The notes below the pieces were generated by a model. It was given only the letters and a program-made list of their open reading frames with translations, was not told the DNA's origin and ran no database searches. Below are positions 17,749 to 25,879 of a DNA stretch of 64,000 bases, piece by piece. The DNA comes from Allohahella marinimesophila (GTDB lineage Bacteria > Pseudomonadota > Gammaproteobacteria > Pseudomonadales > Oleiphilaceae): contig NZ_BAABBO010000009.1 of the NCBI RefSeq assembly GCF_039538005.1, positions 248,001 to 312,000 on the forward strand, given 5' to 3'. The translations under genes and the position numbers were made by a program. Each line of letters starts with the position of its first letter. The stretch's first letter is position 1.

Positions 17749-18114
17749 TCAGCTCTGATTGAGGCCAAGCTCTTTTTGCAGCTTCTTGCTCAAGCCCAGG
17801 GATACGATGAGGTGAGATTCCTTCAGATAGTACTCGAGTTCCCCCTCTTCCAGACAAGACTCGTCATACTGTTGTATCCACTTCAGGCCTCGGGAGGCGA
17901 GATATGGGGCCGGTCTGAAACCGGGCTTGCTGCTTAAGAAATGAAAATCGAGATCGGAGGTTTTAAACGTGAAGGCGGGTTGGTCAGCTATTCCCAGGCC
18001 GCCGATCGCAAATACTTTCTTACCGATTTTCCAGACGTGAGAGCCTCCCCATTGCACAACGTGAGTAGAGGCTGGTAAAGCACGGCAAAGCGCATTGAAT
18101 TCTTCGTAGTTCAT
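17749..18114 (-). CDS. MmcQ/YjbR family protein
   Basis: A 121-residue protein of the YjbR/MmcQ (DUF419) family. Diagnostic features are STHVVQWGGSHVWKIGKKVFAI near residues 16-37, FKTSDLDFHFLSSKPGF, and the HLIVSLGLSKKLQKELGL end. The fold is CyaY-like and the family is described as possibly DNA-binding. The translation start has GGAGAAGAG a short distance upstream. It lies between a small putative peptide gene upstream and the YdeI-like gene downstream on the same strand. Confidence 0.85.
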   Translation of the reverse strand: MNYEEFNALCRALPASTHVVQWGGSHVWKIGKKVFAIGGLGIADQPAFTFKTSDLDFHFLSSKPGFRPAPYLASRGLKWIQQYDESCLEEGELEYYLKESHLIVSLGLSKKLQKELGLNQS

Positions 18115-18131
18115 GCTGAACTCTTCTCCAG

Positions 18132-18248
18132 CTATGCCTTCGAGCCGACCTTGATGATAGGACCTTGGGCAGCAGCCACTATACGCGTCTCACCATCTCC
18201 AACGCAGCTCTCCAATATCCCTTTACCAAGTTTGAATAAGTCACTCAC
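18132..18248 (-). CDS. Possible small ORF (38 codons) upstream of the YjbR-like gene
   Basis: A GTG-initiated frame of 38 residues (starting MSDLFKLGKG, ending IIKVGSKA) with GGGGCGA just upstream and a TAG stop 18 bases before the YjbR-like start. Composition and codon use look protein-like. I recognise no family. It could be a genuine small protein, the remnant of a longer gene, or chance. The region on either side (18115-18317) holds no other gene. Confidence 0.3.
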   Translation of the reverse strand: MSDLFKLGKGILESCVGDGETRIVAAAQGPIIKVGSKA

Positions 18249-18317
18249 TGTTCGCCCCTTTTGGTAGGTGCAGCGCCGCCAGAGAGCGTGGCGGCCTACT
18301 CTGATTTTTACCGTTTT

Positions 18318-19205
18318 CTATTTGCCAACGCTGCGCTTGCTCAAGATGACCATGGCCACTCCGCCCAGTGTAGCCATCGACGCGACCCCGAGTCTCAGTG
18401 TGATTGGCTCGGCCAGGAAAACCACGCCACCAATAGCAGCCAATACCGGAACCGATAACTGAACTGTCGCTGCTGTAACCGACTTCAGGTGGGGCAAGAC
18501 TGCGTACCAGAGTGCGTATCCGGCACCAGATGCCAATGCGCCTGACACGACGGCGTAAATCAAACCTGACCATTCGGCTTCGATATCCTGAATGAACAGC
18601 GCGCTCAAAACAGCCGCCATTGGCACCGCACGAACAAAGTTACCCATGGTGATGAAGGTAGGATCCCCCATTCCCCGACCACGCAAGGAGTACATGCCCC
18701 AGGCAACACCGGCCATGAGCATAAGCATGGAACCAAACAAGGGCGGCGCCTGAAGCCCTGGGAGCAACAAAATTACCAGGCCTGCAATAGCCAGTAGCGC
18801 TCCCAGAATCTGCCGCAATGTCAGCTTTTCACCCAACCAGAGCCCGTACCCGATCATGGTCGCTTGCACCGCTCCGAATAAAAGCAATGCTCCGGTTGCC
18901 GCTGAAAGGCTGACATAGGCGAAGGAAAAGCCCGCCGCATAGATGAAAAGCGCTGTTGCTGACTGCCAGCTCCCATCTACGACGACCGGCCGTCGCTGCC
19001 AGCTCACAAGAGCGACCAGCATGAGTGCGCCCGACATCAGGCGCACGAGCGTGAACGTCGCAGCGTCGATCAAGCCATCGGACAGCGCCAGCCGACACAG
19101 CAAGGAATTGCCGGCAAAAGCCAACATGGCAACAAGTGTGGTGACCGCCAGCCGAAGTGAGGACATTTTCATGTGTTTTGAGTGCCCAGACTCAACCGCC
19201 GCCAT
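18318..19205 (-). CDS. EamA/DMT-family transporter
   Basis: A 295-residue inner-membrane protein with ten predicted hydrophobic helices in two EamA repeats (each about 140 residues). Repeat one includes AGNSLLCRLALSDGLIDAATFTLVRL; the second contains GMYSLRGRGMGDPTFITMGNFVRAVP and LSVPVLAAIGGVVFLAEPITLRLGVAS. DMT transporters export metabolites or amino acids. The ATG at 19205 is used; ATGs at 19172 or 19166 would shorten the cytoplasmic start and are equally plausible, since no clear ribosome-binding site distinguishes them. No operon partner is evident. Confidence 0.85.
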   Translation of the reverse strand: MAAVESGHSKHMKMSSLRLAVTTLVAMLAFAGNSLLCRLALSDGLIDAATFTLVRLMSGALMLVALVSWQRRPVVVDGSWQSATALFIYAAGFSFAYVSLSAATGALLLFGAVQATMIGYGLWLGEKLTLRQILGALLAIAGLVILLLPGLQAPPLFGSMLMLMAGVAWGMYSLRGRGMGDPTFITMGNFVRAVPMAAVLSALFIQDIEAEWSGLIYAVVSGALASGAGYALWYAVLPHLKSVTAATVQLSVPVLAAIGGVVFLAEPITLRLGVASMATLGGVAMVILSKRSVGK

Positions 19206-19238
19206 GGGGACGTATCGATCAACATTGTGCGAGCGGCG

Positions 19239-19688
19239 CTATGAGTTTGAGCAGCAGCTCTGCTCTTCCTGTTTGCTAGTACGCGTCAGCTGAGCAACTG
19301 GTCGGCCGTTACGCTGCCACCACGAACCAGCCTCATCCTGCTGCGGCCAGCCGGCAGGCGAATCCTCCCAGGTCTCCTGTCGACCGTAGACTGTCAGGTC
19401 GAGCAATTGAAGCCTCGGCATCATTGCCTCAACTCCCCGCCACTTCGTTTCGTAGGTCTGAAATACATCGTCACCGACCCGAAGATAGCAGCGGAGGTCG
19501 CCCCCATCTCCCGAACCCTCCGGCCCCACAACCGTGACTGGTTCCAACCGCATCATCGGGAGACGTCGGCGAGCTGCGACTAACTCATCGCCCGCTTTTG
19601 TGTGCGCCTTTTCACGCACGAGCAGTTCAGCGCGAGCCTGTTCCCACTCATCACGACTGGCGATTCGGGGTGTTGCTGATTCTTTCAT
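19239..19688 (-). CDS. DUF899-family protein with a large internal deletion
   Basis: A 149-residue protein. The first 55 residues (ATPRIASRDEWEQARAELL, then RRRLPMMRLEPV and VGPEGSG) match the N-terminus of DUF899 thioredoxin-like proteins. The second part (LRVGDDVFQTYETKWRGVE, LLDLTVYGRQETWEDSP) matches their C-terminus. The central region of the family, which holds the thioredoxin-like core with its CPSC-type motif, is missing without loss of frame; typical members are roughly 230 or more residues. A good AGGAGA ribosome-binding site precedes the ATG, so expression is plausible. Whether this is a functional short form or a deletion relic is open. Confidence 0.65.
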   Translation of the reverse strand: MKESATPRIASRDEWEQARAELLVREKAHTKAGDELVAARRRLPMMRLEPVTVVGPEGSGDGGDLRCYLRVGDDVFQTYETKWRGVEAMMPRLQLLDLTVYGRQETWEDSPAGWPQQDEAGSWWQRNGRPVAQLTRTSKQEEQSCCSNS

Positions 19689-19780
19689 GGCACTTCTCCT
19701 ACTTGAATGTGGATGTCGTACTCATTTGTCGAACAGCGTAGGTCTAAATCGACAGCTTCGCCTCCTCCCAGCTGCACCGC

Positions 19781-20716
19781 CTACCGGTGCGCCAAGGCAT
19801 AATCGATCGCTGCACAAACCGCGACAACCTGCGCGCGGTTGCATTGTTCTGGCGTCGCCGAGGGGCTATCTGGATAAACTTCGGTCGTGGTCCTGTAGGG
19901 GGCGCTGGTGATACTGGCGCACAGGCCCAGTTGCTTGAGCGGATACAGGATGACGCCGCGAGCGGCTATCGGAGAGCCGATAATTTCACCCTTAGAATCG
20001 GCCGGAGCGATATGAGTCACCTGTTCCACCGCCTCGATCACTGCCTGCTGGAAGTCAGGCTGAGGGTTCTCGCTGTCATCGACGAGGTAGAAACCGTCGG
20101 GAATCATACCCGGCTCGAAGGCCTTGCCGTCACGGGCAGCCAGTGCGGGGCGAAATTCTGTTTCATCAGTATCGGTGGTTTCGTGCAGGTCGATATGCAT
20201 CAAGACACGGTCGCGGATGGGCGCGACCAGTCGCATAAGTGCTGCGGACTCTTCAGCCGACTCTTCCGGAGAAAGGCTATCGTGGAACGAGCGGTTCGGG
20301 TCGGCCGCATTCGGATTCCAGCGATGAATGCGCTCGTAAGCCCAAGGGCTGACGCATGGCGCGACCAGCAGGTTCACACGGCCCGAGTAAGCCGCAGCAT
20401 GCTGATCGACGAATTGCAGCGCACCATATACACCGCTGGTCTCATAGCCGTGTACGCCTCCCGTGACCAGGATGATCGGCAGATTATCGTCCCAGTCGCC
20501 GCTGCGGATCGCCATCATCGGATACCTGTCGAGCCCATAGTCGAGTCGGCCGTATTCTTCGATGTCGAAGCGGAAACGCAGGCTATCGATCACGCTCATT
20601 ACCTCGGACTCGTAGCTGCGTCGGCGGTTTTGTCGCGACAACCAATCGGCCCGCTCTACCTCGCCCCAGGGAACGCCCGGCGTACCGATTGGATAGGGTG
20701 TGGGCACCGTATTCAT
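19781..20716 (-). CDS. M14-like metallocarboxypeptidase / succinylglutamate desuccinylase-like hydrolase
   Basis: A 311-residue zinc hydrolase of the M14/AstE-AspA superfamily. The zinc motif H-x-x-E occurs in VTGGVHGYETSG near residue 90, and a later histidine in HIDLHETTDTDE provides the third ligand. The frame is otherwise continuous and of normal length. Members remove C-terminal residues or N-acyl groups from amino acids; substrate unclear. No signal peptide, so probably cytoplasmic. GGAGA precedes the start. A long open frame on the opposite strand is a shadow. Confidence 0.8.
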   Translation of the reverse strand: MNTVPTPYPIGTPGVPWGEVERADWLSRQNRRRSYESEVMSVIDSLRFRFDIEEYGRLDYGLDRYPMMAIRSGDWDDNLPIILVTGGVHGYETSGVYGALQFVDQHAAAYSGRVNLLVAPCVSPWAYERIHRWNPNAADPNRSFHDSLSPEESAEESAALMRLVAPIRDRVLMHIDLHETTDTDETEFRPALAARDGKAFEPGMIPDGFYLVDDSENPQPDFQQAVIEAVEQVTHIAPADSKGEIIGSPIAARGVILYPLKQLGLCASITSAPYRTTTEVYPDSPSATPEQCNRAQVVAVCAAIDYALAHR

Positions 20717-20744
20717 GTTGCTCTTTTCTCCGTTCAGAGCTTGT

Positions 20745-21017
20745 TTAACTCGCTAGTCGAGAAAGCTTTTCGGCAAGTTCGGCCTTAGATAGTCCTTCCA
20801 CTTCGACGACCTTATTCTGAGAGGTATGGCCTGCGCAAATGCTCAGCTGTTTCGTGGACACCCCCAGGAATTTCGCGAGGAGCGAAAGAACAGCCTTATT
20901 GGCCTGGCCATTTTCCGGCGGCGCCTGGACCCGAATTTTAATCGCATCACCCAGTAAGCCCGCGATTTTGCTCTGCGAAGCCCCTGGCACGACCTTGACG
21001 CTCAGACGGCCCGTCAT
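20745..21017 (-). CDS. YggU-type protein (UPF0235, DUF167)
   Basis: A 90-residue protein with the family core VKVVPGASQSKIAGLLGDAIKIRVQAPPENGQANKAV and LAKFLGVSTKQLSICAG. Proteins of this family are small alpha/beta folds without an established function. In many Pseudomonas genomes yggU follows yggT. Here yggT is at 58.8 kb and this copy stands alone next to the M14-like gene, so it could be a second paralogue or a relocated gene. Confidence 0.87.
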   Translation of the reverse strand: MTGRLSVKVVPGASQSKIAGLLGDAIKIRVQAPPENGQANKAVLSLLAKFLGVSTKQLSICAGHTSQNKVVEVEGLSKAELAEKLSRLAS

Positions 21018-21111
21018 GGCGCTGGAGACCGCAAAGCCATCAGGTATCTATTCGCTGAAAGAGATCTATGCTTTTTATAGTTGAGGCCACTCGGTTCGAA
21101 AAAGGACAACG

Positions 21112-22374
21112 ATGAAAAACTTTACCACTTTGGCGCGCCGCAGTGTGTACCTGGCTGTTTGGGTCGCAACAGCGGGGCTTCACGGATGCGGTGACTCGGA
21201 CGCCAGGCAGGAGGTTTCATCCCCTGACGACTTCAAACATGCTCACGTGCTGGCCGATGAGTATCAACAAGCCGGTGACGTGCTGGACCAGCCTGCGGAT
21301 TCCGAAATCTTCGCACTGAGCTCAACCAGTCCGAATCTGTCCAGCGGGTGGACGCCTCAGCAGTTTCTGGAGGCTTACAACGTGCCGACTACTGGAGCGA
21401 ATGGCAAGCCGCCAGGCTATGGGATCAAAATAGCCATCATTACGGCCTACCACTATTCGAATCTGCAGTACGATCTCAACAAATGGGCGTCATATTTCAG
21501 CGCGCGCCCGATCACCCTGAACATCATCAATCAGGCCGGAAAGGTCACGAATAGCAACTTCGCCTTGGCAACCTGCCTCGCAGTTCAGATGGTAAATGCC
21601 GTGAGTCCAGGGGCGACTGTCTACGTCATCGAGGCCAAATCCGCAACTCGAACTGATATAAGTACGGCAATAAAAACTGCTGTAAATTTAGGGGTGAATA
21701 TCGTCTCAATGCCATTCGGCGCCCAGGAGACCTCTCGGGATGGCGAACTGGCTCACCTATTTTTGAATAGTAACATTGCGTTTATCGCGGCAACGGGCAA
21801 CAACGATACCGTACAATTTCCGGCCTCGCATCCGGACGTCATCGCGGTGGGCGGCACGACGCCAAGCGCTGTCAATCCTCTCGTCGAGACGGCATGGCCC
21901 TCCACAGGTGCTGGGATGTCACTATATGAAAGCATGCCCAGTTACCAGATGATCCCAGCCGTTCAGAAAGCCAACACCACGACGCATCGGTCCATCCCCG
22001 ATCTGGCCTTCAATGCCGATCCTCAGCAGGGCGTGCAAGTCTATAACTCTATAATCGGCGGGTGGATCTTAATCGGCGGCACATCGGTATCGACGGCGTT
22101 CTTTACAAGCACGGTGGCGATTGCCGATCAGGCCAGGAAGGCCGTGAACAAGCCAATGTTGAACTCCATCCATACCTCGCCCTACTCGATACAACGCGGC
22201 CTCTACGGGCTTATGCCAGCAAACGGAGGACCCAGCAGTTCTGCCGTTCTCAATGACGTGGAGGTTGGGTACGCCGGCGGCGGATCTTACCCGGCCGGCC
22301 CCGGCTACGACATTGCGACCGGCCTGGGCTCCCTTGATGTCGAAAAGTTTGTGGAATCCATGACAAACCTGTAG
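21112..22374 (+). CDS. Sedolisin (S53)-like secreted lipoprotein, probably catalytically inactive
   Basis: A 420-residue protein with an N-terminal signal ending in a lipobox-like GLHGC. The body follows the S53 sedolisin fold: WTPQQFLEAYNVP, a KIAIITAYHYSN strand, AVSPGATVYVIEA, AVGGTTPSA, DLAFNADPQQGVQVYN, IGGTSVSTAFF and a final YDIATGLGSLD calcium-site-like segment. The serine of GGTS is retained. By alignment from memory, the Glu-x-x-x-Asp pair that normally precedes the SPGA motif is replaced by alanines (ATCLAVQ), and the oxyanion aspartate by asparagine (TGNND). It may be a pseudoprotease with a binding role. AAGGA precedes the ATG. No partner gene is evident. Confidence 0.72.
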   Translation: MKNFTTLARRSVYLAVWVATAGLHGCGDSDARQEVSSPDDFKHAHVLADEYQQAGDVLDQPADSEIFALSSTSPNLSSGWTPQQFLEAYNVPTTGANGKPPGYGIKIAIITAYHYSNLQYDLNKWASYFSARPITLNIINQAGKVTNSNFALATCLAVQMVNAVSPGATVYVIEAKSATRTDISTAIKTAVNLGVNIVSMPFGAQETSRDGELAHLFLNSNIAFIAATGNNDTVQFPASHPDVIAVGGTTPSAVNPLVETAWPSTGAGMSLYESMPSYQMIPAVQKANTTTHRSIPDLAFNADPQQGVQVYNSIIGGWILIGGTSVSTAFFTSTVAIADQARKAVNKPMLNSIHTSPYSIQRGLYGLMPANGGPSSSAVLNDVEVGYAGGGSYPAGPGYDIATGLGSLDVEKFVESMTNL

Positions 22375-22457
22375 CCAGCGCTGTTGTCTCGATACTCATG
22401 CAGCGACGAACACTCGCAACTTGAACAACCTATTTATTCAAGCCTCTCCGTTATAGC

Positions 22458-23063
22458 TCACGTCTGGGCTTGAGTGGACAGAGACAGGGCCAGAACCAGA
22501 AGCGAGCTTGCTGCAATCCAGGACCCCACGATCCGTACACCAATTTTCTGCCACGGCTTACTCCTGACGAAACCAGCAAGCGCCATCGGGTAGAACAACA
22601 ACAAGCACATGGCAACGCCACTGCCGATCAGGGCTATGAGTTTATCCTGACCGCTCAATCCCTCCTGCGCAGAGTCAAGGCCTAGCAGACCGCCAGCCAA
22701 TAGTGCGAGTACAGTGCAGGGAAGCCGCGTGACGTTTGGGGCGATGGCGACGGCCAGGCCGACAATCGCCGATAAACCCAGCAACATGATTTCCGCGTTG
22801 GGAGGGGTATAGAACCATGCAGCAGTAAGCCCGGCAATCGCCGCGAGAGCAAACAGGCCGATAGCCGATTTCACAGCACTCAGACCTCGCTGCCCCAAAA
22901 AGAGCCCCAGCGCCAACAGCAGCAGAAGATGGGCTGGCACGAACACCGGATGAAGCAGGCCGTTGTAGAAGTTGCCGATACCCTCGATAGGGCTATGCGC
23001 CAGCGCTGTTTCAGAGACCATCAGCAGCGATGAGCATCCAAAGCCGACGCGTCCGGACCTCAT
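22458..23063 (-). CDS. HupE/UreJ-like membrane protein (second of pair)
   Basis: A 201-residue membrane protein with an N-terminal hydrophobic signal-like segment and five or six further helices. It shares with HupE/UreJ proteins the start ALAHSPIEGIGNFYNGLLHPVFVPAHLLLLLALGL, with the paired histidines (HP..VPAH). It is more divergent than the upstream copy and overlaps it by 4 bases. HupE-type proteins act in nickel or cobalt uptake in hydrogenase, urease or cobalamin contexts, but no such enzyme is encoded nearby, so the metal is not predictable. Confidence 0.72.
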   Translation of the reverse strand: MRSGRVGFGCSSLLMVSETALAHSPIEGIGNFYNGLLHPVFVPAHLLLLLALGLFLGQRGLSAVKSAIGLFALAAIAGLTAAWFYTPPNAEIMLLGLSAIVGLAVAIAPNVTRLPCTVLALLAGGLLGLDSAQEGLSGQDKLIALIGSGVAMCLLLFYPMALAGFVRSKPWQKIGVRIVGSWIAASSLLVLALSLSTQAQT

Positions 23064-23653
23064 AGCATACCGGTCAGATTACCGACACCCGCCAGAGCGA
23101 TCAGCCCTCCACCAGCTCGCACCGCCACATTGCCCGCTGGCCAGCGCACAAGCAGTCCAAAGGCGATACCCGAGAGATGCAACAAACCAGTCGAGAGAAC
23201 GAAGCCAATACTGTAGGCCAGTGGGCTAGCAGCGTTGGGCAGCTCAGTCCCGTGCGCATGGCCGTGAAAAATTGCGAACGCACCGACTATGACAGCTGCA
23301 ATCCAGAGAGGCGGTCGGACTGCAAAAGCCACCATTGCGCCGAGCACGACAGCCGATGTCGCAATACCGGTTTCAACCGCTGGAATCGGGATGCCAAGAA
23401 CGCCCATCGCGCCGCCAATAGCCATAACCAGGGGGAAAACCACTGGCAGGATCCAGACTGCAGGCTTGCCTAGAAAGGCGCCCCACAAGCCGACTGCGAC
23501 CATGGCAACAACATGATCCCAACCGAGAACTGGATGGAGGACACCGCTGATAAATCCTCCGGCAACGCCGGCGCTTTCATGAGCGCTTGCTGCCGAAGCA
23601 AAGGTTAAGAGCAATGCTGTGAGTGCTAGCGACGATAGATGACGAGTTTTCAT
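23060..23653 (-). CDS. HupE/UreJ-family protein (metal permease-like)
   Basis: A 197-residue membrane protein. A cleavable-looking signal (ASAASAHESAG) is followed by the HupE hallmark GGFISGVLHPVLGWDHVVAMVAVGLWGA, with histidines in the first loop, and a second histidine cluster, AIFHGHAHGTELP, in the middle. Six hydrophobic helices are visible. The family is described as secondary nickel/cobalt transporters. The gene starts the two-gene unit; the 210 bases upstream (23654-23863) contain no gene, and I did not find a cobalamin riboswitch there. Confidence 0.87.
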   Translation of the reverse strand: MKTRHLSSLALTALLLTFASAASAHESAGVAGGFISGVLHPVLGWDHVVAMVAVGLWGAFLGKPAVWILPVVFPLVMAIGGAMGVLGIPIPAVETGIATSAVVLGAMVAFAVRPPLWIAAVIVGAFAIFHGHAHGTELPNAASPLAYSIGFVLSTGLLHLSGIAFGLLVRWPAGNVAVRAGGGLIALAGVGNLTGML

Positions 23654-23863
23654 GTAGCTTCCCTGGTGAGTTTAATTCTCCGCTGGCGTGAGACCGGCCG
23701 CAGATCACCTAACCAGGTACGGATATCGATTATGTTAAGTTTCAGGTAGCTCGCCTTTCAGCAATCTTACCAGATTCAGTTCCGGGGCCTGCACAGAGCT
23801 GGTTCGCAAGACTGGCACGAGTCGACTTGGGGGGCGCTCTGCACGGCAGCGCCTGGCCCACTA

Positions 23864-24382
23864 TCATTTGCCGTGCGGCACGCGCCTGATGTCCCTGGTG
23901 TCGTACCCTATGGAGTCGATGTACTTCACCATCTTGTCGTAATCAGCCTCCGGAATGGCTGGGGAGCGAGCCATGATCCAGACGTAGTCTCTGCTTGGGC
24001 GAGCAATCACGGTCTGCTCATACGCCTCATCGAGATAGACGATCCGGTAATCGGCCTTAATAGGCCAGAAGGGTTGCACCTGCCATTTGCTATTCAATTC
24101 TTCGTTGATGAAGGCCGTCAATTCATATTCTTTCAAGGGCCCATCGAGACTCTTGTCATTGAAGGTGAAATCTACGGCGACACTGCCATCTTCATTCAGC
24201 GTGTAAGCTTCAATGGCGTTGTGAGACTCATCCTCTATAAAAGTCGGTATATGGGCGATGACATACCACTCCCCCATGAATCGAGGCACGTCGATACTTG
24301 GCACCGTTTCCAGAGGCGGATGGCTCGAGCAGCCTACAAGTGGGAGCAACAAGCCAGCCAGAAATCGTCTTGAATGTTTCAA
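23864..24382 (-). CDS. Bacterial lipocalin (Blc-like) lipoprotein
   Basis: A 172-residue outer-membrane lipocalin. The signal LAGLLLPLVGC ends at the lipidated cysteine. The lipocalin motif RFMGEWYVIAHIPTF follows, then the beta-barrel strands ending with ARSPAIPEADYDKMVKYIDSIGYD. Blc-type proteins bind lysophospholipids or fatty acids during envelope stress. A TTG at 24382 is proposed as start because AGAGG lies eight bases before it; the GTG at 24391 is too close to that site. No operon partner is evident. The IS3 relic begins about 220 bases beyond its start. Confidence 0.87.
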   Translation of the reverse strand: MKHSRRFLAGLLLPLVGCSSHPPLETVPSIDVPRFMGEWYVIAHIPTFIEDESHNAIEAYTLNEDGSVAVDFTFNDKSLDGPLKEYELTAFINEELNSKWQVQPFWPIKADYRIVYLDEAYEQTVIARPSRDYVWIMARSPAIPEADYDKMVKYIDSIGYDTRDIRRVPHGK

Positions 24383-24641
24383 TCGGTCCACCTCTTTGAT
24401 CTCAGGTTTTGTCTCCGGTAGCCAACTGAACGCTTTTGCTGACTATGAGCGTGCTTGCTCTGGCTACGCGCCCAAGCGCTGTGAGGATCAGAAGCGAGGT
24501 GGTGAGACGGGGACTTATCGATCACTACACTCAACGTACAGCCGGTTCAGCGTTGCAATGCGCGGTGGCATATCAAGGCTCTGCTGGTGAAGCGGAGTCA
24601 CCATGGTGGACTGCCCCCACTATCTCTGACAGGTCTCGCGC

Positions 24642-24974
24642 TCATTTTGAGGCTACTACTTCGAACTGATCGGGACTGAGCCCGTTCAGATGGCTATGCC
24701 GTCTTCGGCGGTTGTAGACCACTTTGATATAATCAAATATATCCGCCTTGGCGAGTTCGCGTGTCATGTAGATGCGCCGTTTGATCCGCTCTTTTTTCAG
24801 GCTGCTGAAAAATGACTCGGCCACGGCATGGTCCCAGCAGTTTCCCCGCCGGCTCGTCCTGGGCTTCAGGTTGTGCTGGCTACAAAATCGTATCCAGTCA
24901 TCGCTGCTGTACTGAGAGCCCTGATCCGAATGCACCAGTACACGTTCTTTCGGCCGCCGTCGCCAGACAGCCAT
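24642..24974 (-). pseudogene. IS3 transposase orfB, C-terminal fragment
   Basis: About 110 residues of an IS3-family DDE transposase remain. HSDQGSQYSS holds the second catalytic aspartate, and NCWDHAVAESFFSSLKKE the catalytic glutamate. The YNRRRRHSHLNGLSPDQFE end is typical of the family. The first catalytic aspartate and the N-terminal part are missing, so the protein cannot be active. The apparent start codon is internal to the original gene. Confidence 0.85.
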
Positions 24975-25232
24975 GAGTAGCGCGTCCAGTACAATTTCTC
25001 GATTCAGGCTGGGCTCTCGACCGTAAACGCTTTATCAAGATTGTTCGGCGTCACCAGCGACGGTCGTCAACAATCTGTCGAGGAGCTTTGTAGCCACGCA
25101 AGGCCTTGATCCGTTTCACCTGCATAATCCGGGCAACACGATTTTTCCCACACCGTTCGCCGGTCTCGCGCAGATCCAAAAAGACTCGACGCGCACCATA
25201 AACGCCATCACTTGCTTAATAGGATTCGCGTA

Positions 25233-25301
25233 TCAGCCACGTTCGACCACCTGTCTCACCGCTTCGTCTTTAAATTCGGGGGCGTATCGTTGTTTGCTCA
25301 T
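25233..25301 (-). pseudogene. IS3 orfA, N-terminal fragment
   Basis: The first 22 codons of an IS3-type orfA, MSKQRYAPEFKDEAVRQVVE and two more residues, are preceded by a strong AGGAGGAA ribosome-binding site. The frame then hits TGA where intact copies continue with the helix-turn-helix, and the following sequence is deleted relative to a full element. Confidence 0.8.
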
Positions 25302-25495
25302 AGAGTTCCTCCTAACCAAAAAGTTTAGGCAAGAAATGTTTATGATCGAAGGACAGTCTACATAGCCCGCCGAGCTGTTCTGCTCGGGAGCTTGTTCATT
25401 GCCTACTTCATCCAACTCTGAGACGAATAGGCAAAGCCTCAGATTTTGTCGCACCAAAATGGTCCGTTTCCCAAAATCGTCGGTTCATAAATTAT

Positions 25496-25573
25496 GACTA
25501 ACGCCTTTCTCACTCGCCGGTATGGAGCCGCGAAGCGGCGGAAAATCGGTCGCTGTGGAGCCGATTGTTAAAT
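25496..25573 (-). other. attC site A
   Basis: On the minus strand it runs from ATTTAACAATC (matches RYYYAAC) to GGCGTTAGTC, with a GCCGCTTCGCGGC hairpin near the centre and imperfectly paired arms; total 78 bases. This is the last recognisable attC of the array before the IS relic. The pairing is weaker than in sites B and E, so it may be partly decayed. Confidence 0.65.
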
Positions 25574-25609
25574 CCTTTAGCGTACGGTATTCTGAACATG
25601 GTCAACATC

Positions 25610-25617
25610 CTGTACAG
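25610..25617. promoter_or_regulatory. YefM-type operator core (TGTACA)
   Basis: CTGTACAG, a palindrome with the TGTACA core recognised by YefM-type antitoxins, lies 11 bases upstream of the antitoxin ATG, next to its AGGAG ribosome-binding site. A second palindromic hexamer, CGTACG, lies at 25581-25586. Autoregulation is inferred from family knowledge. Confidence 0.5.
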
Positions 25618-25627
25618 GAGAAACCTT

Positions 25628-25879
25628 ATGGATGCCATTAGCTATACAGCCGCTAGAACCAATCTAGCGAAAACCATGGAGCAGGTCTGTGAAGACCATT
25701 CCCCTGTGATCATTACCCGGAGCAAGTCGCAGTCCGTGGTGATGATCTCGCTTGAGGACTACGAGGCATTGCAAGAGACCGCATACCTCCTGCGCGCACC
25801 AAAAAACGCCCGTCGTTTGTTGGAGTCCGTCGCCGAGCTCGAGCAAGGTGGTGGTCAAGAAAAGGGACTTCTTGAATGA
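25628..25879 (+). CDS. yefM: YefM-family antitoxin
   Basis: An 83-residue Phd/YefM antitoxin from the ATG at 25628, with AGGAG upstream. The DNA-binding N-terminus begins MDAISYTAARTNLAKTMEQV and continues with PVIITRSKSQSVVMISLEDYEALQET. The C-terminal tail wraps the toxin in known complexes. The toxin ATG overlaps its stop (ATGA). This pair is one cassette of the attC array, but it is transcribed opposite to the array direction and has its own promoter region, as usual for cassette-borne toxin-antitoxin systems. Confidence 0.92.
   Translation: MDAISYTAARTNLAKTMEQVCEDHSPVIITRSKSQSVVMISLEDYEALQETAYLLRAPKNARRLLESVAELEQGGGQEKGLLE

Larger units (their letters stand above)
24607..25360 (-). mobile_element. 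Decayed IS3-family insertion sequence (about 754 bp left)
   Basis: The right end (24607, TGGACTGCCCCC) and the left end (TAGACTGTCC on the minus strand, ending at 25360) are imperfect inverted terminal repeats. Inside are the start of an IS3-type orfA (minus strand from 25301) and the C-terminal part of orfB (24642-24974). About 250 bases between them retain short orfB-like peptides such as VKRIKALRGYKAPRQIVDDRR interrupted by stops and deletions. A complete IS3 element is about 1.2 kb, so roughly 450 bp are lost. It abuts the attC array and carries no intact gene. The span 24383-24606 left of it contains nothing I can identify. Confidence 0.75.

Noticed and set aside
19787..20788. 333-codon frame opposite the M14-like gene
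   Set aside because: The minus-strand gene has zinc ligands and a ribosome-binding site; the plus frame has none.
23654..23863. Cobalamin riboswitch ahead of the HupE pair
   Set aside because: HupE genes are often B12-controlled, but the conserved box pattern could not be found in the leader.
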